Origin: Spisula solida
Taxonomy: Eukaryota; Mollusca; Bivalvia; Venerida; Mactridae
Direction of reading: 5' to 3'
DNA: 64,000 nt
Assembly (NCBI GenBank): GCA_947247005.1
Contig: OX365950.1
Span: forward strand, 13,032,720 to 13,096,719
In this document: positions 1 to 11,260 of the stretch, one piece after another
Layout: each line of letters opens with the position of its first letter
How positions within the stretch are numbered: position 1 is the first letter of the stretch
The notes under the pieces: generated by a model
The model's input: only the letters and a program-made list of their open reading frames with translations
Database searches by the model: none
Told to the model about the DNA's origin: nothing
Made by a program: the position numbers and the translations under genes

Positions 1-95
1 AGGGAGAGACACAATTCTAGAGGGAAAGACAAAATTCTAGAGAGAGAGATTCTAGAGGGAGAAACAAAATTCTAGAGGAAGATTCGTCTAGATGC
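1..95. repeat. short tandem repeat, attctagaggga-type
   Basis: Several imperfect copies of a purine-rich unit containing 'aattctagagg' run from the left edge to about 95. The array is probably cut by the window edge. Confidence 0.6.
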
Positions 96-1052
96 ATCAC
101 AGTGTATCCATGATAGTGACATATACAAATTTCGGCTTTTAGGCTTCCTGAAAGTGCCAATCTGCCCATATATGTTTTAGTATGCTACAGATGTGCAAAG
201 GATATTATATCCAGGTATTGGGTGATATTACATGTGTCCATGCCTGCCTTATAGTTTCGCTGATCATACCTGGATAAACTGCAATGTTTCGATATGTTTA
301 GATAACCAGCAAAATTATGGAAGACATGAACATATGTTTCATCATTGGCGATACACATTAGACCTTTTTGACTGGGCTGTTTCTTTGAGCAGGTGATCTG
401 ATTTCCATACCCAATATTAATACAGTAGTAGTGACGTAGTGGACTAGTAATGTTATATAATTAGGGACGGGAAGTACAACCTGCTCCAAGAAACAGCCCA
501 GTCGAATAGGCCCATTGATATAAGAACTTGCATCAGCTATGTGTAATTTAACAAAAGCTTTTACATCAAAGACACAACTTTGTTGCCATATTACTGCTTG
601 ATGTGATAACATAACATGTCCCATGATTACCTGTACACTGTGAGGTGGTGGAGGGTGGTGGCACAAAATTAAGCTTAAGCAAGCACTTTCACCATGTACA
701 TCACCTCTTCACCATAGTGAATATTTACCTGGCATGGAGCCTATTTTATAAGACATACAAAGTTTTATTTCTGTACATGTAAAATATCATTAAATGTTGA
801 ATAAAGTAACAATTTTACTGTCCAACAAGAAGCGTTTTTACACAAACATTTGTATGTCTCCCACAAAGGGCCATAACATAATAAAATATTCATCTGACCA
901 TATATAATTTCATGAAATTTTGAACTAAAAGGACAGCCTAACAGCTAGAAAGGTTTTTGATACAAAAATATATATGTCTCCCACAATGGACCATATCTCG
1001 GGCAAACATCATTTAATATAAAATTCCTGACAATACATGCAGCAAGGCTTAG
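96..1052. other. no gene seen
   Basis: AT-rich sequence without coding signal. A 102-codon open frame on the minus strand (358-666) has no splice support, no family similarity and low-quality composition. Confidence 0.5.
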
Positions 1053-1054
1053 TA

Positions 1055-2059
1055 GAGCAATGTCGGGTATATCCGACAGTCGGCACTTATCGACACCTGC
1101 AAGTTAATTTCCTTTTTAATTGCCTGTTTTATCATCTATTGTTATGATGACGTCATCGTATCATGCGCTTATTTGTTTGTAATGTTTACTTTCGTTTTCT
1201 GGTAACGAGTAAAGGACATAACCCGTACATTTTTGGGGTTAAAAAATCGACCGCATGTCGTGATGTCATTATTATGGACCTTGTCGACTGGCATAAGACG
1301 AGTTAGTTCCTTTGGCGCGTTGTATGTGTATGATTTCGCATCTCTCAATCATGTTTTAGGACTGTTACATCAAAGTAAACATGGATTGACTGAAAGTTTA
1401 GTGTCCACAGTCTTATCATCGATAGTAACCTTGAAATGAGGGGTGTCGGTAATTGCCGCCGGCATTTCAAATGTTCGGTAGTTATCGACACCTATGTATA
1501 TGCTGATTGTTTATAGCTCATCCCCCATATAAATTTATCTTCTTAACAGGAAAAATATACAGCACATTCAAAATGAGAACGTTTTCTTAAATAAACGTAA
1601 ATTTGCTGTCTGCACATATGCGTTGTCATCATCAACAATTGTAGCCACAATTGCCGTAATTAGAAATTAATTGTTTATTCATGAATGTGTGATGAAGTAA
1701 TTTTATTTACATATAAAAGATGTTATCTGGATCGAATATCTGAAGCATTAAAGGTTTAAAATAAGCTACGAATGCTTCATAATAATGTTCTTATATCTTG
1801 TGTTTTACTATTGATTTTAAAGAAAAATCTATTTGGGTGTCGATAACTGTCGAAGTATGTCGGAAAGTGCCGACATGTGTGGTCTTTATACTTTACTTCT
1901 TCATAGCTCTTTTGGCGGAAAAGATGCGTAATGACGTCGTGTTAATGATTCAAGAAGGATCATGACATGCATGAGTGTCGGTAGATATCGACATCTAACA
2001 ATTGTGTGCAAAGTTCATGTGACTCAATCTTAAAGTGTCGATAACTGCCGACATTGCTC
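1055..2059. mobile_element. TA-flanked inverted-repeat DNA transposon (non-autonomous)
   Basis: The ends are inverted copies of GAGCAATGTCGG (12 nt), flanked by TA on both sides (1053-1054, 2060-2061), as expected for a Tc1/mariner-type insertion. Subterminal motifs of the form TGTCGATAACTGCCGAC recur at about 1080, 1445, 1485, 1840, 1975 and 2035 in both orientations, like clustered transposase-binding sites. At about 1 kb, with only a 68-codon open frame (1233-1439), it encodes no recognisable transposase. Confidence 0.75.
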
Positions 2060-2061
2060 TA

Positions 2062-3541
2062 CCGCAGTTTTCATGTGAAGTTTCATTAAAATCTAATTTA
2101 AATGGTTATAAGGAAAACAAGAATTCACAGACAATCTTTGTTCCAATTCATAATGATCCAGACAGTTATCCAGCACAAAATCAATGTCTACCCCACTATA
2201 TGTTGGAGAAGTAGCTAGAGGAAGTTGATGTGGCCACATTTAGTCCAGTACCATAGTTACCTCCCTTAGCCTATGGTCAGGGGATACACCAGTCTCACAT
2301 TTGACCCTTTCATAGGGACTTAACAACTGCCCAATGAAACTGGGTAGAAGAGTATGATCAGGGCAATCTCGTTAAGTTTTAATGTTCCTTAGAATATAAT
2401 CTTAGTATTTCTATCACTTGACTGACACTCCACCCTTTTTTAAATATTAGAAACCTACTATTTACTACCGTTAACTATAACATAATAAAATAAATGCACT
2501 ATAAAACTCTCATCCCACTAAGAGCATATTTACGTGACTTGTGCAAATAATCTATTAGTCAATAAATGTGTTATTCCTACTTTATGAATATTCATACAAA
2601 ACATGCCCTGTAGTATCAAGTCTCACGGGTGGTACGTCTCTATAGGTGTATACTGTATTACTTAGCGCATTGTGCGAGTTATATAATATTCTATATTATT
2701 ACCCCTCACTTTTTTTCGTAATGTTAATTTCCCATAGACAAACAGGTAGTATTTTTACTATTACGATCAAGCGGATCAATATTCCATGTGATTGAACATT
2801 TTTTTACTGTCAGCAGGGTGAAAGTACTTTTTTGACAGTACTTTTTTGTCACGTGTTTTTTGTTCTCTATACCAAGCCAAGTATTAGGTGCCGAAAATAA
2901 TAATAAAAATAATTTCTTGGTTTACAGTAGATAATCGCTGAAAAAAGTTTGGGGTAATGAAATAAATAACACATAGCTTCGAGGGTGACAGTAAAAATGT
3001 CAGCCTGAGGAAAGTACTGTTACCCAAGGCCTCAAAGCTATGTGTTATTTATATACTATTTTATCAATAAAGAATACATGTATACGAACTTCTACTCTGA
3101 GTTATAGACAAACACTATTTAACTGATACTCATTCATCTTCGGCAGCTTGTTTGTGGACTTTTGCTATTAGTATGGAGATTTTAACCAGATCCTCGACCT
3201 TCTGTTAGCATCATTGAACAGCTGACGACTTGTATATATTTATAACCCAGGTTGTATGTTAGCATTAATTAGTGAGAGGTATCAGGAAGACGCTCTAGGT
3301 GTTATATAAACACAAATCTATAGGACCGATATTGCATCATTTGCTCACAGACATTAATATATTCAATGCAAGAACCTTGTAATATACTCATGAATATAGT
3401 TTAGGATCATGTTACTATCTCCATACTATACTGGTAATATAAAATAAAGCACGTTATAAACAAGCACTGACTATTATTATTCACCGAGTCTCATTTAAAT
3501 TGTGTTTGTCATTGTAAGCAATAATTTAACATTATTCTTAC
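2062..3541. other. no gene seen; small inverted repeat at 2961-3053
   Basis: AT-rich intron of the SLC4A11-like gene. Inverted arms AAATAACACATAGCTTCGAG-like (about 2962) and CTCAAAGCTATGTGTTATTT-like (about 3033) form a hairpin, probably a MITE remnant. 'aataatttcttggtttacag' near 2909 matches one end of the 10.0-kb MITE family. The next expected SLC4A11 exon was sought on the minus strand and not found. Confidence 0.5.
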
Positions 3542-3746
3542 CGTTGTCATGCGTAAACAAGGCAGAGCGGGCTTGGTCAAATGCAATTTGTGTTTCTGTG
3601 GAATCGAGTAACTTATGGAGGATTTCATCAATGATTGCATCCAGGCTGACCTGTGTAACGTCAAGCAGAAGCTGGGTATTGTTAAGAAACTTCTTAATGT
3701 CCAAATGCGCTCGAACCTCATTGGAAAAATCCTTCAATGGTACTTT
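3542..3746 (-). CDS. SLC4A11-like transporter, band-3 cytoplasmic domain exon
   Basis: This 205-nt exon lies between CTCCTTACAG|AAA (AG at 3748-3747) and AACG|GTAAGAAT (donor at 3541). It encodes 68 residues plus one base, from KVPLKDFSNEVRAHLD to SALFTHDN. The motif F-x-x-E-[IV]-R-A-H-x-D followed by a helix ending in a hydrophobic SLD, then a run to LFT, matches the SLC4A11 cytoplasmic domain (human: FKEEIRAHRD, SLDNVL, MLFTD). It does not match the other SLC4 subfamilies as well. SLC4A11 proteins are plasma-membrane, dimeric carriers that move H+/OH- (and, in reports, NH3 or Na+/borate); this domain faces the cytosol. The next exon, expected to continue the domain, is not present in 1-3541. 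Human SLC4A11 is about 890 residues; about 250 are visible here. Confidence 0.85.
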
Positions 3747-3997
3747 CTGTAAGGAGAAAAGGCAAATCATGTATGAATATGACAAACACAGACATTTATT
3801 AACTTGAAAATATTCCCAGAATGTTGTATTGAAAGAAAACTGCAAAGATCAATACTCGGCCAAGTAGTGTCACTTACCGAAATAATAATTTGGTCATCAA
3901 TATTTCTTTTTTTTAAATTTGTTTTTCTTTGATTTTACCTTGAATCCTTGTTTTTAGCCCCAATTCAAATTGGGACAAGTAGTATGATCTAGTTTCA

Positions 3998-4245
3998 ACA
4001 AGTAATAAAGAACTGCAAGCAATACAGAAGTCCCCTACCGGTTTTAAGCAATTTTCAATGTTTCTGTTTGGACGTGCATTATCCCCTTATTGCCCCCTAT
4101 CCACATACCAAGTTTCATAAACCTAGCTTGGAAACTGTTTGAGTTATGACAGGATCCAGGTCTTTTGACGGACAGACAGACCAACCGACGGACGGAGGGC
4201 AAACCTATAGTCCCCTCCGGTCAAAAACCAGTAGGGGACTAATAA
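3998..4245 (+). mobile_element. pearl-like element, 'agtcccctaccgg' family, copy 1
   Basis: It starts near 'aacaagtaataaagaactgc' and 'agtcccctaccgg', continues with 'cataccaagtttcataaacc', has a short GACG/GACA tract, and ends 'agtcccctccggtcaaaaac' and 'gtaggggactaat'. The two terminal motifs are inverted (AGTCCCCTACC versus GGTAGGGGACT). Layout (5' end, core, GACG microsatellite, palindromic 3' end) matches bivalve pearl elements, which are viewed as Helitron-related and non-autonomous. Confidence 0.65.
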
Positions 4246-4769
4246 ACATTTGGAAAATCTATAGCCTCTGCAGCATCCATAGGATTTTTCTTTGATTAGG
4301 CCTACAGTTAAATTAAGTTAACACTAGTTATTTTGTGCTGAGCGGGTAAGCTGAGTAGACTAAGCGGACATTTTACATATGTATTATATATTCATGATTG
4401 CTTATCAGGTGGAAAACATCTATGTATTGAAACATTCATATACAATTTTAAACAACAAAAATATGCTAATAAATGCAAAATGTTGAAATATGATAAGATA
4501 ATCAAAAACCTTGCAATGCATCAGAGCAGTGTTTCAATTGACAGTTTTAAGTTACTGGGAAAAAAATGTCTAATACCATTCATATTACAGGATATGGATT
4601 TCATTTACATAAATAAAAGGTTAAAATCCTCTCTACAATGAAGTTTCAGTTGACAGGAAAAAACAAATATTTTTTTGTAACCAAAATACTGCCATTCTGT
4701 TGATACTCCAGTTGTCCTGAATTATGTGAATTCTTATATTAGAGATATAATATAAAGTATCAAGTCAAA

Positions 4770-5005
4770 AATGTGACCTCTCTATATATACATAGTGTTA
4801 AAACAAGGCTGTTCTTCGATTTGGCATGGTGACCTAGTTTTTAACCCAAGAAGGTTCATTTGCAAAATTTACCTAGATTTAAAAGATACAAACATTGTGA
4901 CCAAGTTTTGTAAAGATCATGTGATCTTTAATAGCGTAAACAGTCAAATTGTTGACGACTGACATTGAAGATGACTTTCCCCGGACAAAAGGTAATCAGT
5001 GAGCA
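4770..5005 (+). mobile_element. diverged pearl-like core remnant
   Basis: Contains decayed core phrases 'gtgacctctctatatata', 'tggtgacctagtttttaacc', 'acattgtgaccaagttttgt' and a tail 'cagtcaaattgttgacgact' that resembles the core-to-3' junction of the arrays at 21-22.9 kb and 37 kb. Ends are not clear. Confidence 0.5.
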
Positions 5006-5201
5006 AAAAATAAACTCAATCCACACATAATATGATTTCATTTAGAATATTCTAAATAAATTGTAGTTTATAAACATCAATCTCGTTCACCAGAGTATTC
5101 TTCGTTCACCAGAGTATTCTTCGTCTGAAACATAGTGATAGTCTGGGAACTTGACTAACCACTGATGTATGAGGATGATAAACCTATGTGTTACTTAATA
5201 T

Positions 5202-5702
5202 AACAAGTAATTAAGAATTGCAAGCAATACAGAAGTCCCCTACCGGTTTGAGGCCATTTTCAATGTTTCTGCTGCCATAGCAAGATGGCAGGATCCAGAT
5301 TTGGGCATATTTTCACTCTTTCTGTTGCCATAGCAACCACATTTTTTGTCAGAATCAAAATATTTTTAGATGTGCATAATCCCCTTATTGCCCCCTATCC
5401 ACATACCAAGTTTCATAAACCTAGCTTGGAAACTGTTTGAGTTATGTCAGGATCCAGATTGTTTGACGGACGGACGGACGGACGGACGGACGGACGGACT
5501 GACTGACTGACTGACTGACTGACTGACTGACTGACTGACTGACTGACTGACTGACTGACTGACTGACTGACTGACTGACTGACTGACTGACTGACTGACT
5601 GACTGACTGACTGACTGACTGACTGACGGACTGACGGACGGACGGACTGACGGAGGGCAAACCTATAGTCCCCTCCGGTCAAAAACCGGTAGGGGACTAA
5701 TT
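5202..5702 (+). mobile_element. pearl-like element, copy 2, with expanded microsatellite
   Basis: Same family as 3998-4245: it shares 'aacaagtaatt', 'agtcccctaccggttt', 'cataccaagtttcataaacc', 'gagggcaaacctatagtccc' and 'aaaaccggtaggggactaat'. It is longer mainly because its tetranucleotide tract has expanded to nearly 200 bp. Confidence 0.7.
5464..5656. repeat. (GACG)n then (GACT)n microsatellite
   Basis: About nine GACG units are followed by roughly thirty uninterrupted GACT units and then a return to mixed GACG/GACT. It sits at the microsatellite position of the pearl-like element. The 72-89 codon open frames across it (repeating Q-S-V-S) are an artefact of a tetranucleotide repeat read in all frames. 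Confidence 0.9.
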
Positions 5703-5894
5703 AGCTCTGTAAAGTTGTGTTTATTATGAAAGTCTAATTTAGACCCTAAAAGTACAAATCAATGACAAATGCAACAAGTGCAAATTTATATCATGGCTAC
5801 GGCAATTTACATTGATGTTAACAGAGGCGGTGTGGCTAAATCCGATGATAACTGATGGGGTGTGTCTTAATTTTCAAAGGAATGAGTGCAATTA

Positions 5895-5928
5895 CTACAG
5901 TGCAGGATAATATTATCCTGCACTGTAG
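5895..5928. repeat. perfect 34-bp palindrome
   Basis: CTACAGTGCAGGATAAT is followed directly by its exact reverse complement, with no spacer. It would extrude as a 17-bp stem. No flanking element boundary is obvious. Confidence 0.85.
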
Positions 5929-6598
5929 ACATACAATTCTATTGTTCTTTACTTCGGTCAACGTGACCTCTATCGATTTTCTTGGTCGAGTTGTACTGGA
6001 GTCCTCAACTTTAAAATCACAACACCGTGGTATTGATTTTTATTGGACATTTTAATCGGTCAGCATTGTAATACCTTATGGTTACAAAGTGATAGCCAAT
6101 CACTGGCCAATGATATAAATTACAAAGAAAACTTAACGCTCAGTTGATTATTTTGTCTCGGGCTACGCCCTCGTCAAAATAAGACAACCTCGCGTCTGCG
6201 TTCTCTTTCTATAACATGTATGCCTCATTATATATTAACGCTTACATAATAAATGCAGTTTCCCGGTAAATGCATTGTGACAGGATGTTTCTTCATAGAT
6301 AATTATTTTAAAAGTTGAACGGCGTGTAATGATGACACATGTTAATTGATTTAATTAACAATAAAAAACAAAAAACGCCCAATTAAAACAGGCAATAAAA
6401 TATTTTAATTTAATTGCATTTCATGATTATTTGTACATTGTAATTACATGTCTGATTTCCCCGAAATTTGATTTATGAGAATGGATATGTCAGGCACAAA
6501 AATTAGCCGACATTTAGCCCTTGATCTATTCATATAGACTCATATTTACTTAAAGGAATGGGGAAAGGTTGTGGGGGCATGCCCCATAGAAACTTTTT

Positions 6599-8271
6599 AA
6601 CAAGAGGGCCCAAAGGGCCCTAGGTCGCTCACCTGTCGTACTAGTGCATGCACACCCCTATGGTGATCCTACACATTTTCTGAATAAAATTCAGCTTCTA
6701 TTGCAAGTTTTTGTATGATTTGACCATGTGACCTAGCGTTTGACCCCAGATGACTTAATTAATATCAAACTTAACCTAGATTATGTTGAGATGATTATTA
6801 GGACCAAATTTCATAAAGATTAAGTCGAAATTGTAACCTCTGGCGACTACACAGGGTTTTTCTATGATCTGACCTATAATTTAAACAAAATATTTCCTCA
6901 ATATAACTGTACAAAAACATGCTATAAAGACAGAACAATACCTAAACACTTAAAGTGGGGTTTGAACCCATGACCCTCAGGAAAATGTCAATTGACATTG
7001 TGACCTTGTTTTTGACGCCAGATGACCCAAAATCGAACTTGGCCTAGATTTTGTTGACAGGATCATTGTGACAAAGTTTCATAAAGATTAAGTTGAAATT
7101 GTAACCTCTGGTGACTGACTACACAAGGTTTTTCTATGATTTGACCTATATTTTAAACAAAATATTTTGGAATATTTTTCCTCCATATAACTGTACAAAT
7201 ACATGCTATAAAGACAAAACAATACCTAAACACTCAAAAAAAATAAAAATAAAAAAATAAAAATTATGGTTCCAGTGGGGGTTGAACCCACGACCATCAG
7301 GAAAATGTACAAATACATGCTATAAAGACAAAACAATACCTAAACACTCAAAAAAAAATTATGGTTCCAGTGGGGGTTGAACCCACGACCATCAGGAAAA
7401 TGTACAAATAAATGCTTTACAGACAAAACAATACCTAAACACTCAAAAAAAATAAAAATAAAAAAATAAAAATTATGGTTCCAGTGGGGGTTGAACCCAC
7501 GACCATCAGGAAAATGTACAAATAAATGCTTTACAGACAAAACAATACCTAAACACTCAAAAAAAATAAAAATAAAAAAATAAAAATTATGGTTCCAGTG
7601 GGGGTTGAACCCACGACCATCAGGAAAATGTACAAATACATGCTATAAAGACAAAACAATACCTAAACACTCAAAAAAAAAAAAAAAAATTATGGTTCCA
7701 GTGGGGGTTGAACCCATGACCATCAGGAAAATGTACAAATAAATGCTTTACAGACAAAACAATACCTAAACACTCAAAAAAAATAAAAATAAAAAAATAA
7801 AAATTATGGTTCCAGTGGGGTTTGAACCCACGACCCTCAGGAAAATGTCTATGCTCCCTACAGCGCTTTGATTTCCACTTAACCATTACAATTCACACCC
7901 TCTAGAATATTTTGATATTTGACCTTTACAAAACTGCTGTGAACCCTGATACACATTTTCATTGGTTGATGAAAGTTTACTTGTATGTATAGAGTGTAGA
8001 GAGTTACAGCAGAGAGTTTAGTGACCATGAAGACTACATGTTGAAAGGTTTAAAACAAGGTTTTTTCTATAATTTGACCTAGTGAGCTAGTTTTTGACCT
8101 CAGATGACCCAATATCGAACTTGACCTAGATTTTGTTGAGATGATCATTGTGACCAAGTTTTATAAAGATTAGGCCAAAATTGTGACCTCTAGAGAGGAC
8201 ACAACCCAATTGTTGACGGACGGACGGACGGACGACGGACGAAGTGTGATCACAAAAGCTCACTCTGTCAC
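6599..8271 (+). mobile_element. pearl-like element interrupted by tRNA-derived array
   Basis: Begins 'aacaagagggcccaaagggc' and 'tcgctcacctgtc'. Core repeats follow with 'gaccttgtttttgacgccag', 'gatcattgtgacaaagtttc' and 'gattaagttgaaattgtaac'. The end has GACGGACGGACGGACG, then 'gtgatcacaaaagctcactc'. It is one of at least five related copies in the window (21.1, 36.8, 42.3, 49.8 kb). About 900 bp of tRNA-like tandem units interrupt the core. No coding capacity. Confidence 0.7.
7243..7910 (-). repeat. tandem array of tRNA-derived (SINE) 3' units
   Basis: Six copies of GGTTCCAGTGGGG start at 7269, 7363, 7477, 7591, 7694 and 7809 (period 94-115 nt, varying with A-tract length). On the minus strand each unit reads GTGGGTTCAACCCCCACTGG, a good tRNA T-arm with a B-box (GGTTCAACCCC), and then TGGAACCA and an A/T tract. 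Only the last copy (7806-7900) continues into a tRNA-like 5' half (TGTAATGGTTAAGTGG, A-box-like), consistent with a type II (Ser/Leu-like) tRNA ancestor. So one full tRNA-derived head is followed by repeated T-arm-plus-tail units. Confidence 0.7.
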
Positions 8272-9543
8272 AATTCAGCCTTCTAGAAATTTTAAAATTG
8301 ATACATTGTAGGTTCGTAAATCAACAAATAATTAAACCCTTTAGCATGAAAATTTTATTTGGGAGGGAGGTACTGACAAGGGCAATTAAATTAATTTTAT
8401 TGAAATGTCAAGGAACGTTTATAAGTCAGAAATTATGTGGATCCAGCCCATAACATGTGTATATGTACACAAAAACATGTCTACAAAGCAACTTAGAAAT
8501 ATTGAATTATTTAATATAACCCATTTATCAGGTGGGAGGGGCGATTGACATTCCGATCAATGAGGATAAGTAAATTTATTAAATTGCAGTAGATGTATCA
8601 TTAGAACAATACAATCAATCCTGATCACTGACTGACTGAGGGATTATCATCTATCAGTCTGTATGTCAGACACCTGTTTTAATCAATCAAACAATACAAT
8701 GTGACATACACACTCTGTTCATACAAGGTATGGGTACCAATATGGTGACATACTGATATACATAAACGCTGTAGAGTGTGGCAACATTTAACTGGTACTG
8801 GGATCATGAATTATTCTGCGATTCTGATTACTTGCTTTCCTTTGTCCTGTCTGGTTATAGTGAGTTAAGGGAATCGAAAGAATGTTACGAAGCAAACAAC
8901 AAACATACAAAGAATAATGAGAGGTCCATTTTTATTGTGCCACACTATATACAGAACTTTAATTTTAATGATGCTCGTCAACAAATTGGGATTTCCTTCC
9001 AGCTAGGGTAAATAAATCCAACGCTATATCTTTAAATACCCGAAAATGGAAAGTAAACACAATTTTTTTTAATCAAATTGTCTTCAGGCAGGTCACTCAC
9101 GTGTGTGTAGGTAGTAACAGCTACATAATAGATCTTTCAAATTTCAATACAGTATTTAAATGCGTTAAAATACTTCAATGGTTTCTATTTATTCTAGGAG
9201 GTTACATCTTCAAAAAATAATATACCAAATATACACATTATATAGCTCTGTTTACTCTTCCCATACAATGCCCATTTACACACTAGACTAGTAAGATGCG
9301 ATTGCTTGATCGAAAAAAAAAATACAATGTTTATTTAAATAATAATTATAGATTAATAAAAATTATTAATGTATCATTTGTATAAACTTTAAGCTGGAGT
9401 TGCTTTCAATTTTAATAGGTCATTCACATATGGGTATCGGCCATCCTGGCACTACAGTACAACCCCTGCCTCTTTCAGACCTAAACTTAATGTGATAGAC
9501 TGACCAATGATTCATATATTACAGTAGGTATAGAAAGACTTAC

Positions 9544-9581
9544 CTCATGTCTGGAATAAATCAATGTTGTACCAGATTCAT
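9544..9581 (-). CDS. SLC4A11-like transporter, 38-nt micro-exon
   Basis: This micro-exon is bounded by TTATTTCAG|AT (AG at 9583-9582) and GAG|GTAAGT (donor at 9543). The final G of the previous exon plus AT makes Asp. The exon then reads ESGTTLIYSRHE and ends on a codon boundary, so it joins the next exon (KVPLKDF) in phase 0. The merged peptide lines up with the human SLC4A11 stretch around SGGCVLLHTSRKYLKLKNF as I remember it: short polar segment, hydrophobic strand, basic residue, then L-K-x-F. It has no stop in the used frame. This is the start of the folded band-3-type cytoplasmic domain. It is too short for ordinary gene finders and was found from its splice signals and its fit to the family. 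Confidence 0.8.
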
Positions 9582-10012
9582 CTGAAATAAAACAGGAAAC
9601 ATATTTCATTAAAAGTGAAGTGTTTGTTGACTGCAGCCCGATTTTGACTTGATTTAGTTCAGAGAAAATTTGAGTGTATAATTTTTAACTGGTAGCGGGG
9701 TTCATAATATTGACCTGTTAAATATGTCTAGGGATGAGGTAAACATGCGAGATCAAGCTGCTTGTCGATTGCACTATATTTAAGAAGATGAGTCTGCACA
9801 AATCAGTGGATAACAGGCAGAGAGTTTATGTTAAATTAAGTCAAACCAAATTTTGCACATACAGATAGACAGACGAGCTCTGCCCCTTTTTTTCATTGTG
9901 GAAGCATAAACTGTGCCAACTTAAGTGAATGTGTGTATAGTCCAGAGATATTAACCTGACCTGACCTTCAGAGGTAAACCAGATATTTTACATTTGGTTT
10001 GTATGAAGAATA

Positions 10013-10227
10013 CTGTAAACCAATTTACTTTCACAAATACTAACTTTCGCGTTTTGCTGATCATTAGCATATTCGTGACTACAATTTTTATGTTCGCGTT
10101 TTTAAGTTTCCCGCAATGTCCACATTAATGTTTTTTAAGTACTTTCACAGCCACTTAATTTAGCGAAATTCTTCCACTCGCGGACTCCTCAAAATTAAAT
10201 CACGCGAAATAATTTCTTGGTTAACAG
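10013..10227. mobile_element. 215-bp TA-flanked MITE
   Basis: Ends are CTGTAAACCAA and TTGGTTAACAG (inverted, one mismatch), flanked by TA at 10011-10012 and 10228-10229. Fragments of the same family occur near 2909 and 20815. Non-coding. Confidence 0.7.
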
Positions 10228-10776
10228 TATATCAAGTGACATGTGGTCTGTAATCATTGCAAATGTTTCAATACCTTCAGCATACTTATTGAACACCCCT
10301 GGTACGAAACATTAACACAATTATACTTAAGAACATTAAGGCAGACAACAATCATTTATATTCAACAATCCTATGCATTAATTTGATTTTCAATCTCATT
10401 TAAATGGATGAATGTACACTAGACAGATTTTTTACAGTGATAGTCTAAAGGTTGATCCGGGAGTGAATGACTGACATGCATTGGGTATCAATGGATGACT
10501 GGTTTGTGTCTGAACTGATAAGGTGACAGTATTTGTGCATTGGGAATAATCAATATTACTGCACTGTGCATGAGTGCAACAACTTGAAACAAATGTTGAA
10601 AATCCTGCTGTGTCATCGATAACTGATGATAGAATCCAACTCATTTTAAGCGTTTTATCAACCTTTTTTATGAGTGTCAAATTTATATGCCACAAATTGT
10701 TGTACGAAGTGAAATTCTAGTATAAATGATAACATATATTTATAAAAAAATTCTGTGCAGACCTATTTTATAATAT

Positions 10777-11260
10777 TGTAATGAATTTGCATTATACAGT
10801 TCATTCAATACTCTTTTCATTCTTTGTCTTATTCATTACCAGTGTAGCGGTCCTTTTTTTCCATGGCCAGTTTTTTCCCCGGGGAAAAACCAGGCCGGCC
10901 TAATTTCTTTCCCTGGGGAAAAACGGGGACGGCCTAGTTTTTCCCCGGGGAAAGATCGGGCCCAGACCTTTTTCCCCCCCTCCGGTTCATTTCACCCTTC
11001 CCCTAATATACACTAATCTTGATCAAGTCTTACACTTTATCTAGACTCTTTTTCCCAACTTGGCCCTGGTACTCACATCATCGTCATTCCTTTTATGTTA
11101 CTTTTTATTGCTCCATTTGAGGAAGGAGCGCAGGTGCTATTGCAGTTTCCTGTTAGGGGCGCAGGAACTACTGTGACCTCCTTTAAGGAGCACAGCTTGC
11201 TATATATACTCCCGTTTTGTCATCATGTGTGAGATACATATATATTAAGTGGAAATAAAC
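10777..11260 (+). repeat. dispersed repeat with promoter-like 3' part (possible solo LTR)
   Basis: It shares blocks with 61843-62140: 'gtaatgaatttgcatt', 'tttcattctttgtc', 'gaggaaggagcg', 'gaggagcacagc'-like. Here the last block is followed by a TATA-like 'gctatatatactcccg', then 'ggaaataaacggtc' (AATAAA) and a GT-rich stretch 'attgtgtgttgg'. TATA then polyadenylation signal within 80 bp would fit a long terminal repeat, but TG...CA ends and a target duplication were not established. Confidence 0.35.
10863..10965. repeat. three tandem GC-rich palindromes
   Basis: Three successive units of about 32 nt carry GTTTTTTCCCCGGGGAAAAAC-type self-complementary cores between GGCC boundaries (near 10870, 10905 and 10938). 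The GC content is far above the surrounding DNA. It splits the dispersed repeat at 10.8-11.3 kb. Confidence 0.7.

Noticed and set aside
358..666. 102-codon minus-strand frame
   Set aside because: No splice support, no recognisable domain, and composition typical of random AT-rich sequence.
5413..5682. Minus-strand open frames of 72-89 codons with Q-S-V-S repeats
   Set aside because: They read a GACT microsatellite, where no stop can arise in several frames; no coding evidence.
7268..7900. CRISPR-like array
   Set aside because: Regular spacing comes from tandem whole-unit duplication with near-identical 'spacers' and A-tracts; host is an animal.
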